From Acidocella sp. (GTDB lineage Bacteria; Pseudomonadota; Alphaproteobacteria; Acetobacterales; Acetobacteraceae): a stretch of DNA of 64,000 nucleotides. Shown one piece after another: positions 9,084 to 17,575 of this stretch (position 1 is the stretch's first letter; each line of letters starts with the position of its first letter). The notes under the pieces were generated by a model that was not told the origin of the DNA, searched no databases, and was given only the letters and a program-made list of their open reading frames with translations. Position numbers and translations under genes: made by a program. The stretch is taken from contig JARLIK010000021.1 in the NCBI GenBank assembly GCA_031291755.1, positions 1 through 64,000 on the forward strand. The letters run 5' to 3'.

Positions 9084-9921
9084 ATCTGGCATCCTTGCCG
9101 CTTTAGCGCGTGAGCGCACCCTGCCACGGCCGCCCGACCCCAGGCGGCCGTGGTTCTGGCTGGCCGCCCTGGCGCTGCATGCGCTTGTCATCTCGCTGTT
9201 CCTGATCAGCTTTGAGCGCCGCCCGGTGGAGGATTTCCAATCCCCAACCGGCGTCTCGGTGGTATTTGACACGCCGGGCGCTCAGCAAACCCAGGCCCCG
9301 CCGCACCAGATCATCGCCCCGCCCGTTGCAGCGCAAGCGCCACCGCCCGCCGCCGCACCGCCGCCGCCCGAAACCGAGCCGGAGGTGAATTTGAACATGC
9401 CCGCAATGCCGCTGGCTGCGCTGCCCAACCCGGCCCCACAGCCCAAGCCGCAACAGCCGCAACACCGGCAGGCCAAAGTCTCGCATCAGGCGCCGCATTA
9501 TGTCGTCATGAATAACATGTCCTACAGTGCCCCCTCGCCGCCGGTGCCGTTTGCCAAACGCGCCCTGAACCTCAATCTCTCCGCCGATGATCTGCAGGCC
9601 GCCGCCGGGCAGGAGCTGTCGATCAAAGGCGACGCCGGCAGCAACTGGGACGCCGCCCTTAACAAATGGGTGAATGACCACGCCTATTACCCAGACGCGG
9701 CGGTGGCGCAGAACCAGCAGGGCAGCGTGAAAATTCAGTTCACGGTTGACCGCGCCGGCAATGTCTCCGGTATAAAACTGCTCAGCGGCTCCGGCTCGCC
9801 CTTCCTCGACCAAGCCTGGCCGGGGCTATTCCAGGGTGCGCAATTGCCGCCCTTCCCAGCGGACGCCAAGTCCGACAAGGTTACCGTTACCGCTACAATG
9901 CATTACATATTGCTGCATTAG
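9010..9921 (+). CDS. TonB-like energy-transducer protein (start uncertain)
   Basis: It has the TonB layout: a cytoplasmic N-terminus, one membrane anchor (FWLAALALHALVISLFLISF), a long Pro/Ala/Gln-rich periplasmic spacer, and a C-terminal TonB-type domain ending about 90 residues later (GSVKIQFTVDRAGNVSGIKL ... GSPFLDQAW). Such proteins pass proton-motive force to outer-membrane receptors. No exbB/exbD is nearby. The frame has no ATG, GTG or TTG between the upstream lipoprotein's stop and the membrane segment. The nearest in-frame ATG is at 9010, inside the lipoprotein gene and without a clear ribosome-binding site, so the true start may be non-standard. Confidence 0.8.
   Translation: MHRAQAITGHHPFTITAPITIGLTESGILAALARERTLPRPPDPRRPWFWLAALALHALVISLFLISFERRPVEDFQSPTGVSVVFDTPGAQQTQAPPHQIIAPPVAAQAPPPAAAPPPPETEPEVNLNMPAMPLAALPNPAPQPKPQQPQHRQAKVSHQAPHYVVMNNMSYSAPSPPVPFAKRALNLNLSADDLQAAAGQELSIKGDAGSNWDAALNKWVNDHAYYPDAAVAQNQQGSVKIQFTVDRAGNVSGIKLLSGSGSPFLDQAWPGLFQGAQLPPFPADAKSDKVTVTATMHYILLH
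9124..9153 (+). repeat. 11-bp GC-rich inverted repeat inside the TonB-like gene start
   Basis: CCACGGCCGCC (9124-9134) and GGCGGCCGTGG (9143-9153) are exact complements around an 8-base loop. The hairpin lies just after the stop of the lipoprotein gene and before the membrane-anchor codons of the TonB-like gene. It could regulate translation or be a terminator overlapping the coding start; no T-run follows. Confidence 0.65.
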
Positions 9922-9985
9922 CACCAAACCGCTAAAGCCAGTGCCGCATGATGGCCGCCCTACCTCTGACACTTGAGACTCCGGC

Positions 9986-11872
9986 ATGAGTGTGGCCCTC
10001 GCCGATGAATCCAAGGACAAGCTGCGCATTGCATCTCTGATCGGCGTGCTGGGCGTGGTGTATGGCGATATCGGCACCAGCCCGCTGTATGCCTTCCAGG
10101 CCAGCATTGGTTATTTCCAAAAATCCGGCCTCAAATACGACGACATTTTCGGCGTCCTCTCGCTCATCTTCTGGGCGCTGATCATTACCGTGACGCTGAA
10201 ATACGTCACCTTCGTGATGCGGGCCGACAATCATGGCGAAGGCGGCATTCTGGCGCTGATGGCCCTGGCCCAGCGCGTCGCCAAGTCCGATCAAACCCGG
10301 GCGGCCCTCGGCATCGTCGGCATCGTCGGCGCCGGACTGTTTTTCGGCGACGGCATGATCACCCCAGCCATCTCGGTGCTCTCGGCGGTCGCGGGGCTGG
10401 ATGTGGTCTCACCGGAATTCGACCAGATTGTCATTCCCGTCTCGCTGGCGGTGATCATCGGGCTATTCCTGGTGCAGCGGCGTGGCACCGGCTCGATGGG
10501 TCGCGCCTTCGGACCGATCATGCTGGTTTGGTTCATCACCATCGGCGTCATGGGGCTGATCCAAATTGTTCAAAATCCGTTTGTCCTGAAAGCGCTGATC
10601 CCCAGTTACGGGGTGTTTTTCATTTTGCGCCACGCGGTGCTGGCCTTCATCGCCCTGGGCGCCGTGGTTCTGGCGGTCACCGGCGCCGAAGCTTTATACG
10701 CCGATATGAGCCATTTTGGCCGCAAACCGATCCAAGCAGCCTGGACTTATTTCGTGCTGCCCTGCCTGCTGTTGAATTATTTCGGCCAAGGTGCGCTGGT
10801 AATCGCCAACCCCACCACCGCCGACAACCCGTTCTACAAAATGGCGCCGCATTTCTTGCAGATTCCGCTGGTGGTTCTCTCGACCATGGCCACCATCATC
10901 GCCAGCCAGGCGGTGATCACCGGAGCCTTCTCAATGGCCCGGCAATGTATCCAACTCGGCTTGTTCCCCCGCATGGAAATCCGCCACACCAGCGAGCGTG
11001 AGGAAGGCCAGATTTACGTGCCGCAGGTGAATTACATGCTCGCCCTCGGCGTAGTGCTGCTGGTATTGGCATTTAAAACCAGCGATGCGCTGGCCTGGGC
11101 CTACGGCATCGCAGTCACCGGCACCTTCCTGTGCACCAATATTCTGGCGATGGTGGTGTTCCGCCGTCAATTCGGCTGGTCGCGCGGCCTAACCCTCGCG
11201 GTGTTTGGCACCTTCGGCGTCGTTGACCTCGCCTTCTTCACCTCCAACACCTTAAAACTCTTCGATGGCGGCTGGGTGCCGCTCGCCATCGGTCTCACGG
11301 TCGTCCTGGTGATGACCACCTGGCGGCGTGGCCGCAACCTCATCATCGCCCGCTGGACCCAGGACAGCCTGCCGCTGGCCTCGTTCCTCGCACGGCTGCC
11401 GCAATCGCGCATCGTGCGAGTGCCCGGCACCGCTGTGTTCATGACCGGCAATCTGGATTTCGTACCGAATGCGCTATTGCACAACCTCAAGCACAACAAA
11501 GTGCTGCACGAGCAAGTGTTCTTCGTCACCGTCCGCACGCTCGATATCCCGATCGCCGATCCAGGCGACCGCGTTGTCAGCGAGGAAGCCGCCCCCGGCA
11601 TTTACAAAATCACGCTGTATTATGGCTTCATGGAAAGCCCGAACGTGCCGCGCGCACTGGAGAGCCTGAGCGAATTGGGCGTCGACTTCAAGCCGATGCA
11701 GACCAGCTATTTCCTGGGCCGCGAAACCGTAGTGCCGGCTTCGGTGCCGAAACTGCGCTTCATCCGCCGCTGGCTGTTTTTATTCATGTCGCGCAACGCG
11801 GTCTCCGCCACCGAATTCTTCCGCATCCCCTCCGACCGCGTGGTCGAACTTGGCGTCCGAATCGCGATATAA
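9986..11872 (+). CDS. kup: Kup-type potassium uptake protein
   Basis: Proton-coupled potassium transporter of the KUP/HAK/KT family, 628 aa, typical length. The N-terminal motif [15 protein letters not shown] is diagnostic. Twelve or so membrane segments fill the first 430 residues (for example [16 protein letters not shown]) and a soluble C-terminal domain follows. Kup systems work at low external pH, which would suit an acid-tolerant host. A TMEM175-like potassium channel gene starts 3 bp beyond the stop, so the two are probably co-transcribed. Confidence 0.97.
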   Translation: MSVALADESKDKLRIASLIGVLGVVYGDIGTSPLYAFQASIGYFQKSGLKYDDIFGVLSLIFWALIITVTLKYVTFVMRADNHGEGGILALMALAQRVAKSDQTRAALGIVGIVGAGLFFGDGMITPAISVLSAVAGLDVVSPEFDQIVIPVSLAVIIGLFLVQRRGTGSMGRAFGPIMLVWFITIGVMGLIQIVQNPFVLKALIPSYGVFFILRHAVLAFIALGAVVLAVTGAEALYADMSHFGRKPIQAAWTYFVLPCLLLNYFGQGALVIANPTTADNPFYKMAPHFLQIPLVVLSTMATIIASQAVITGAFSMARQCIQLGLFPRMEIRHTSEREEGQIYVPQVNYMLALGVVLLVLAFKTSDALAWAYGIAVTGTFLCTNILAMVVFRRQFGWSRGLTLAVFGTFGVVDLAFFTSNTLKLFDGGWVPLAIGLTVVLVMTTWRRGRNLIIARWTQDSLPLASFLARLPQSRIVRVPGTAVFMTGNLDFVPNALLHNLKHNKVLHEQVFFVTVRTLDIPIADPGDRVVSEEAAPGIYKITLYYGFMESPNVPRALESLSELGVDFKPMQTSYFLGRETVVPASVPKLRFIRRWLFLFMSRNAVSATEFFRIPSDRVVELGVRIAI

Positions 11873-11875
11873 TTC

Positions 11876-12502
11876 ATGGGCAATTACAACCAAATTGCCG
11901 GCCAAAATCTCGAACGCATTTCCGCCCTCAGCGATGGCATTTTCGCCGTCGCCATGACCTTGCTGGTCCTGGATTTACGTGCCCCCACGGCCGAGCTGAT
12001 CCATGACAACGCAGGGCTGATCAACGCCCTGCGCGATATCGTGCCGCAAGTGGTGGTGTTTTTCATGAGCTTCATCACGCTCGGCATTTTCTGGATCGGC
12101 CAGCAGACCCAGCTTAACAATCTCACCAGCTCTGATCGCGATCTTACCTGGCTGCACCTGCTATTTCTGGTATTCGTCACCCTCACGCCGTTCTCCACCG
12201 ACCTGATGGGCGCGTTCATCCAATACCGGCTGGCGCTGCTGGTTTACTGGGGTAATATCCTGCTGCTCGGCGCTGCCTTGTTCCTCACCTGGCGCTGTGC
12301 CATGGCCAAAAACCTCGTCAAACCCGAACTTTCATCCGCCCTGGAAGCCGGCATAGAGCGGCGCATCATCATCGCACAATCGCTCTATGCCTTCGGCGCC
12401 GCTCTTTGCGTCATCAACACATATTGCAGCCTGGGCTTCATCGTTTTGGTGCAAATGAATTACGTTTTTGCACCCCGAATTTTTGGACTTAATAAAATCT
12501 AA
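11876..12502 (+). CDS. TMEM175-family (DUF1211) potassium channel-like protein
   Basis: 208 aa with six predicted membrane helices. The first carries ALSDGIFAVAMTLLVLDLRA, the hallmark FSDG(V/I)FAIAxTLL motif of the bacterial TMEM175 family, whose members form potassium leak channels. The gene begins 3 bp after kup, suggesting paired potassium uptake and leak. Its stop overlaps by a few bases the stop of the convergent Met-rich periplasmic protein gene. The family assignment is firm; ion selectivity is from family knowledge. Confidence 0.9.
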   Translation: MGNYNQIAGQNLERISALSDGIFAVAMTLLVLDLRAPTAELIHDNAGLINALRDIVPQVVVFFMSFITLGIFWIGQQTQLNNLTSSDRDLTWLHLLFLVFVTLTPFSTDLMGAFIQYRLALLVYWGNILLLGAALFLTWRCAMAKNLVKPELSSALEAGIERRIIIAQSLYAFGAALCVINTYCSLGFIVLVQMNYVFAPRIFGLNKI

Positions 12503-12777
12503 CCGCCGCCCGGAAGACCGTTGCATACCAGAATCATGGTATCGGTCGCGCCGGGATAGATTTCTTTAATCTGGCAGGAATCATGGCCTGTCTTCATCGC
12601 CTGGCCCATCGCCTGAAACTCCTTATCTGGCATCGTCACCATCATCTGCACGTCACCATTTTTCATCATCGACGCCATCACAGTGCCATTTGGATTTTCA
12701 CCCGGCCCCTGAGCAAACGCCGGGGCCGCATAGAGCATACCAACACTCAACAGAGCCGCTACAAATTGAATTTTCAT
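12499..12777 (-). CDS. Small Met-rich periplasmic protein
   Basis: 92 aa from the ATG at 12777, preceded by GGAGGG; an upstream in-frame extension has no site. A signal peptide ends AAPAFA, leaving about 70 mature residues with nine methionines (TVMASMMKNGDVQMMVTM, QAMGQAM) and two cysteines. I do not recognise a family. Met-rich periplasmic proteins often bind Cu(I), and this gene ends a minus-strand run that includes CopC and CopD homologues, although a 128-bp gap separates it from the next gene. The copper role is inference. Confidence 0.75.
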   Translation of the reverse strand: MKIQFVAALLSVGMLYAAPAFAQGPGENPNGTVMASMMKNGDVQMMVTMPDKEFQAMGQAMKTGHDSCQIKEIYPGATDTMILVCNGLPGGG

Positions 12778-12905
12778 CTTGAAACCCTCCAATCTATCTT
12801 GCCCAATGCAAAACAGTGAGGCTTTAATTGCCAGCCGGCACGGCAAGTCTCCAATGCCGATTAACTATGGTTTCAATGCCGGTTGGGCTGCATGACAACA
12901 GCACT

Positions 12906-13310
12906 TTAAACGCTCACCTGCGCAATCCAGTCAGGCAAATTATAATAATTTGAAATCCGCACCACCTTGCCGTTGCGGATGGTGAAAAACGCACCTGCTG
13001 GCAACACATATTTTTGCCGGTGCGCCGGCGGCAACCCTTCGTCATCCTGCAAATACTCACCGTGTACCATAAATTCCGCCGCCGCCCTGTCGCCTGCGGG
13101 AGTCGTAAAAACCACCAGGTCAATCACCATTTCCTTGTAGCACCGGGTCATCCGCGCCCAGAATGCCGCAAACGCCGCCTTGCCGATTTCGCGCTCACCT
13201 TGGTTGATGTCATGCACCACATCTTCGCTCAGCAGCGCCATGAAGGCCGCCTCGTCACCGGCGTTGAAGGCGGCATAATAAGCCCTGATCAATTGTTCAG
13301 CCGCATTCAT
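12906..13310 (-). CDS. NTF2-like / SnoaL-type protein
   Basis: 134 aa, preceded by GGAGG. The pattern AAEQLIRAYYAAFNAGDEAA followed by LLSEDVVHDIN and the C-terminal GKVVRISNYYNLPDW is that of the nuclear transport factor 2/SnoaL fold, a cone-shaped small-molecule pocket used by isomerases, cyclases and hydrolases. No signal peptide is present, so it is cytoplasmic. It lies 10 bp downstream of copD on the same strand and probably belongs to that transcript. Its substrate cannot be read from the sequence. Confidence 0.85.
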   Translation of the reverse strand: MNAAEQLIRAYYAAFNAGDEAAFMALLSEDVVHDINQGEREIGKAAFAAFWARMTRCYKEMVIDLVVFTTPAGDRAAAEFMVHGEYLQDDEGLPPAHRQKYVLPAGAFFTIRNGKVVRISNYYNLPDWIAQVSV

Positions 13311-13320
13311 CCCAACCTCC

Positions 13321-14223
13321 TCAGCCGCCTGACTGTCCTAGCATCGCCGCCATGGCGGGCGGCGCCAATTGCAACAACTGCCCGGCCGCCAGCACGGCCA
13401 ATAAGCCCAATGCCATCTCCGCCACCACGCTGCGCAGCAACAGCCGCCGCGCCAGCTCATCCCCCATCGGCAGCCTCGGCGCCAAATGATAGCGGTTTAC
13501 CGCCGCCAGCGCCAATAATCCCAGCAGCAGACTCATTTTCAACAATGCCAATTGCCCGTAGCCACTATTCAACAACGCCGCCGGCGAGCCGATCAATATC
13601 AGATATTGCACGCTGGCGCTGAGTAAAAGCCCAATGACACAAACCACGCCCAGAGGAGAAAACCGCCGCGCCAAAACCGCCGCCTGTGCCATGTCCAACC
13701 CGCGCAATCCCACCCAAAGCCCCGGCAGAGACCCCAGCCACACGCCGCCGCTCAATAAATGCAGCACCGCCGAGCCCAGCAATAAAGTGCCCACCGGCCC
13801 CGGCATCGCGCCGCCGTGGCCAAGCCAACCCTCGGCGGCCAATGCCGCACCTGCCAAAACCGCCGCGCCACGCCGCCAGCCCAGCCAAAGCGCCAGCGCG
13901 GCCAAGGTAAACCCCACCAGCCGCCCGATCAGCAGCCCGCCAAACCGGGTGGAACCCGCCACCACCGGCAGCGCCTGCCAAATATCGCCGGCATCCTGCG
14001 CCCCCGACATATCGACCGTCTGCAAAACAAACCAGCAAATTCCAGCAATAAACAAAACCGCAAAACTGCCCTGCGAAATCACCCGCAGCCGCGCCTGCAC
14101 CCAAGGCTTAACCGGAGCTGGCAACAGCCAGCCTTGCAACACGCAATTTCCAAACAGCACAAAACTGCCCGTGATGTGCAGGCCGCGCATTATGGCCCGC
14201 AGCACGGCATCATCCAGCAGCAT
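13321..14223 (-). CDS. copD: CopD-family copper resistance/import membrane protein
   Basis: 300 aa with about eight hydrophobic segments and scattered conserved His and Trp, matching the CopD/YcnJ family that moves copper across the inner membrane with CopC. Landmarks are the N-terminal MRGLHITGSFVLFGNCVLQ, the internal LLLGSAVLHLLSGGVWLGSL and the C-terminal LLLGLLALAAVNRYHLAPRL. The ATG at 14223 shares a base with the copC stop (TGATG), so translation is coupled. CopD with CopC can give copper tolerance or copper uptake; the direction is not decided by sequence. Confidence 0.88.
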   Translation of the reverse strand: MLLDDAVLRAIMRGLHITGSFVLFGNCVLQGWLLPAPVKPWVQARLRVISQGSFAVLFIAGICWFVLQTVDMSGAQDAGDIWQALPVVAGSTRFGGLLIGRLVGFTLAALALWLGWRRGAAVLAGAALAAEGWLGHGGAMPGPVGTLLLGSAVLHLLSGGVWLGSLPGLWVGLRGLDMAQAAVLARRFSPLGVVCVIGLLLSASVQYLILIGSPAALLNSGYGQLALLKMSLLLGLLALAAVNRYHLAPRLPMGDELARRLLLRSVVAEMALGLLAVLAAGQLLQLAPPAMAAMLGQSGG

Positions 14224-14579
14224 CAAGGCGTCACGGTAAAGGAAAAATTCCCCTGGGTCTTATGGGTATCCACCGACAGCGCATGCCAGATAACGCTAAC
14301 TTTCCCCGGCATCTGAATGTTCAGCGGCACCATCAATTCATTCGGATGGCCCGGCACAGCCTGCGGCTTACCCGCCGCATCATTCATGCCCATACTATCC
14401 GAAACCGCCACACGGCAGAACGGCACTTCCAAATCCTCGGTGAAACTCAGCACCAGCATTTTAGGTGCACCATGCACTACGCTGCCCACCGGCGGGTCGG
14501 ATTTTGCGAGAAACGCATGCGCGAAGGCCGGGGATATTCCCAGCAGCAGCGCCAAAGCGATAAGGTTAACTAGTTTCAT
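14223..14579 (-). CDS. copC: CopC-family periplasmic copper-binding protein
   Basis: 118 aa from the ATG at 14579, 6 nt after AGGAG. The signal peptide ends PAFA, and the mature chain begins HAFLAKSDPPVGSVV, the CopC start in which the N-terminal His is a Cu(II) ligand. The remaining Cu(II) ligands are present near the end (ALSVDTHKTQG, the DxH pair). The predicted beta-sandwich is the normal length for a single-domain CopC. Methionines that make up a Cu(I) site in long CopC proteins are few here. It overlaps copD by one base. Confidence 0.9.
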   Translation of the reverse strand: MKLVNLIALALLLGISPAFAHAFLAKSDPPVGSVVHGAPKMLVLSFTEDLEVPFCRVAVSDSMGMNDAAGKPQAVPGHPNELMVPLNIQMPGKVSVIWHALSVDTHKTQGNFSFTVTP

Positions 14580-14594
14580 CATCAACTCCTGCGC

Positions 14595-15515
14595 TTACAG
14601 CAGCGGCTTGCCCAGCGTTTTGGGGAACAGATCGTCAAAATATAAATGAAACTGCCCGATCAGCCCCAGCCCATGCCCAGCAGCGCCATTCAGCGGCATC
14701 AGCACTTCGGTCGAGATCGAATAATATTCACCGGTCCACACCGCGCCAGCGCTCATCTGAAATATTGTCGGATTGTTAGTGGGGCGGAACGCCGAGCGCG
14801 CCGCTGCCGAGCTCCAGCCAAATTCCACCAGCGGGGTGAGATTCGCCAGAACCAGCGGCAAATTATAACTCATAATCTGCGCCTGCAAATACGGAATGGA
14901 GTATTGCAGCGTCAGCCCGCCCGACCAGGTGTTAATATTGCCATAACCCGAGGCCGGGCCGGTACTAGGGATATGGTAATCAAGCTCACCGGTCACGGCA
15001 AAGGGCCGGATCGGAGCCAAAGGAATATCGCCCAGCCCCTTACCGAAATAGGCTGAGAGGGTGGTAGTATCGTAGCCGGTGTCAAACCCGCGCGTGCCGC
15101 CGCGCCCAAAGCTCTCATTCACCTGCACGGAGCTCATGAATTCATGTTCCGGCAGCAATATCCAGCGATATTTCATCTGCACGTAAGGGTTATTAAAACC
15201 GCCATGCGCCTTGTTGTTATCGTTGGCGTCATTGGTGATGTAGCTGTAATTGGTGCCCGCCGCGACGCCAAGATTTTCAAAAATCGTTTTGTCATACTCA
15301 AAATTCAAATTGGTGATGGTGCTTTTGCCGTCCGGGCTGGTCACCGAATAGATCGGCAAGTTCGCCTCATCCCCCACGCCAGGGTCATCGATCAGCAGGG
15401 TATTCACAAACACCCGGTCACCGGCAACGGCATGCGCCTTTGCAACACCTGGGACCAAACCAGCAGCCAGACCAGTCAACGCAGTGCCAGCCAGCACCGC
15501 CAAACGATAAGACAT
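14595..15515 (-). CDS. Predicted outer-membrane beta-barrel protein of the copper cluster
   Basis: 306 aa from the ATG at 15515. The signal peptide ends VAKA, and the mature protein begins HAVAGDRVFVNTLLIDDP. The rest alternates short polar turns with aromatic-ended strands (YVQMKYRWILL, LSAYFGKGLGD, FAVTGELDYHI, TWSGGLTLQYSI, GQFHLYFDDLFP), as in porin-like barrels. I do not recognise a named family. It is the first gene of the copC-copD run, 15 bp before copC, so an outer-membrane role linked to metal handling is plausible but unproven. Confidence 0.75.
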   Translation of the reverse strand: MSYRLAVLAGTALTGLAAGLVPGVAKAHAVAGDRVFVNTLLIDDPGVGDEANLPIYSVTSPDGKSTITNLNFEYDKTIFENLGVAAGTNYSYITNDANDNNKAHGGFNNPYVQMKYRWILLPEHEFMSSVQVNESFGRGGTRGFDTGYDTTTLSAYFGKGLGDIPLAPIRPFAVTGELDYHIPSTGPASGYGNINTWSGGLTLQYSIPYLQAQIMSYNLPLVLANLTPLVEFGWSSAAARSAFRPTNNPTIFQMSAGAVWTGEYYSISTEVLMPLNGAAGHGLGLIGQFHLYFDDLFPKTLGKPLL

Positions 15516-15593
15516 CAACCGAAACCCTTTATCAATGATTTGCAAAAGCGCGAACCGGTCCTTACGCGACAACCTTACCATGTGGCAAGGTTA

Positions 15594-17573
15594 TTAATCC
15601 TGCCCGCGTTCGCGCCACCAACCCGCCGCCAGCAGCGCCACCGCCAGCAGCATTGTGGGCAGCGGCGGTAGCAGTGGCACGTCGCGCGTACCCGTCACCT
15701 GCACCGACCCCCGGCGTTTGAGCATGGCAGCCAAATCCGGCACGGCCTCGCGCCCCAGCCAGACCTCCCGTGCCACCCCGTGCAGCGGCACACCGCTGGC
15801 CGCCAAATCCTGAAACTCCTGCTCATTGGCCAAGCTGACAGCCGCATAGGCGGTCAACCCGCCCTCGCTCACCTGCCACACGCCCGGCGCGGTGGCGGGC
15901 AGGCTGGCGCTGTAAACCCCCGGCGCGGTCTGGTTCAGCGCCAGCGCGAGTATTTTGCCACCCGGCATTGTCACACTGGCCGGACCGGGGTTGGAGGCCG
16001 CCAGCGTCTGCCGGGTAATATCCAAACTTCCATCGGCGATTTTGGCGGCCAGAAACTCCGGCTCCAGCGCCGGTTCACGCAGCAGCCAATGCACCACCCG
16101 GCGCAGCAGCGGCAGAGCCGGGCCGTCATGCGCGCCGCCCTTGGTCCAGAGCCACAACTGGTCCGACAGCAGCATCCCCACCCGGCCCTTGGCCGAGCTT
16201 GCCAGCACCAGCAGCGGCCAATTGTCCACACCACCGGTCATCAGCACGTCGCCGGTCAAAGTGGTGGCCGCCTCCAACCGCTGCCACGGCGCCAGCGTTG
16301 TTCCAGCCAGCGGCGCCGTCACCGGATGGCGTGCGCCAAGCTCCGTCACCTGCGGCGAAAACGGCGCGGTCACGGTGCCCGGCGCCATCGGCACTGCCGG
16401 CAACACGGCGCCCAGGAATGTGCCGGCCAATGATTGCGTGCCCTCAAATTCCGGGCCGACCTGCACCAGCAGCGCCCCGCCGTTCTGCACATAGCGTGCA
16501 ATATTCGCCAGATATTCCGGCGGCAGCAGGCCATCAGCATCGAATTCATCCAGGATAATCAAATCGAATTTGGAAATATCGATGTCGAACAATTGCGCCA
16601 CCGGAAACGGCACCAGCGCCACCGCCCCTGGCGGCGCTTCCACCGCCTCGCCGGGGGTGCGCAAAATGGTGAAATGCACCAGCTCCACTGCCGGATCGGA
16701 TTTCAACAGCAGCCGCCAGGAGCGTTCGCTCTGGTTGGGGTTGCCCGAGATCAGCAGCACTTCGAGCTTTTTGGTAATGCCGTTCAACGTGAACGCCACC
16801 TGATCATTCACGAGCGAGACCTCGCCCGGCAAGGCAGCCACGCTAGCCGTCACCACCGCCGGTCCAGCATGGCGCACCGGCACGTTCACGCTCACCACCT
16901 GTCCCACCAGTGCCGTGCCTTGCCACACCGGCACGCCATCCTCAGCCACAGTTAGCGGCACCGGCGTTCCCGCATCGGCCACGCCATGATCAAAAACTTC
17001 CAGCTGCACGCTGTTATCCTTGCCCACCAGCCCATAGGCGGGCGCGGTCACCAGCCGTAATTCACGGTCGGTCTCCTCGGCCTTGGCGGTGAGCAGCGCG
17101 GTCATCGGGGCGGTGAACGGCAGCGTTTTCGGCACGTCCGAGACCTGCCCATCGGTGATCGCCACCACCCCGGCCAGTTGCGCCGCCGGAATATTCGCCA
17201 GCGCCTGATTGATCGCACCAAACAGCGCGGTGCCGCCCGCCTCAGCCGGTGGCACATTCACCACCCGCAATTCCAGCCCCGGAAATTTTGCCGCCTGCGC
17301 CTGTAGATTCGCCAAAGCGGCAGTGGCCATCGCGGTGCGGTTGCCAAGCTGCATCGATGGCGATTGATCCAGCGCCACCAGCGCCACGTCCGGCAGCGGC
17401 CGGGTGGTCTGGCGCAGCCATTGCGGACCGGACAGCAGCCCCAGCAGCAGCGCAAAACCCGCCAGCCGCCACAGCGTGCCGCGCGCCCGGGTGAACAGCC
17501 CCAGCGCCACCACCACGCAAGCCAGCGCTGCCAGCCCGATGAGCACCGGCCAGCCCAGCGCTGGTGTGAACAT
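15594..17573 (-). CDS. Large membrane protein of the MoxR cluster (VWA/glutamine-amidotransferase-like)
   Basis: 659 aa from the ATG at 17573; a TTG two codons earlier is also possible. Two N-terminal membrane helices are followed by a VWA-like stretch (VALVALDQSPSMQL with a D-x-S-x-S-like metal motif, and VVAITDGQVSDVP), then a region resembling type 1 glutamine amidotransferase-fold domains (FDLIILDEFDADGLLPPEYL), and a C-terminal helix (LPTMLLAVALLAAGW). It is the last gene of a MoxR-DUF58-DUF4159 operon. Related operons have roles in envelope stress or enzyme maturation. The specific role here is unknown. Confidence 0.8.
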   Translation of the reverse strand: MFTPALGWPVLIGLAALACVVVALGLFTRARGTLWRLAGFALLLGLLSGPQWLRQTTRPLPDVALVALDQSPSMQLGNRTAMATAALANLQAQAAKFPGLELRVVNVPPAEAGGTALFGAINQALANIPAAQLAGVVAITDGQVSDVPKTLPFTAPMTALLTAKAEETDRELRLVTAPAYGLVGKDNSVQLEVFDHGVADAGTPVPLTVAEDGVPVWQGTALVGQVVSVNVPVRHAGPAVVTASVAALPGEVSLVNDQVAFTLNGITKKLEVLLISGNPNQSERSWRLLLKSDPAVELVHFTILRTPGEAVEAPPGAVALVPFPVAQLFDIDISKFDLIILDEFDADGLLPPEYLANIARYVQNGGALLVQVGPEFEGTQSLAGTFLGAVLPAVPMAPGTVTAPFSPQVTELGARHPVTAPLAGTTLAPWQRLEAATTLTGDVLMTGGVDNWPLLVLASSAKGRVGMLLSDQLWLWTKGGAHDGPALPLLRRVVHWLLREPALEPEFLAAKIADGSLDITRQTLAASNPGPASVTMPGGKILALALNQTAPGVYSASLPATAPGVWQVSEGGLTAYAAVSLANEQEFQDLAASGVPLHGVAREVWLGREAVPDLAAMLKRRGSVQVTGTRDVPLLPPLPTMLLAVALLAAGWWRERGQD

Positions 17574-17575
17574 AA

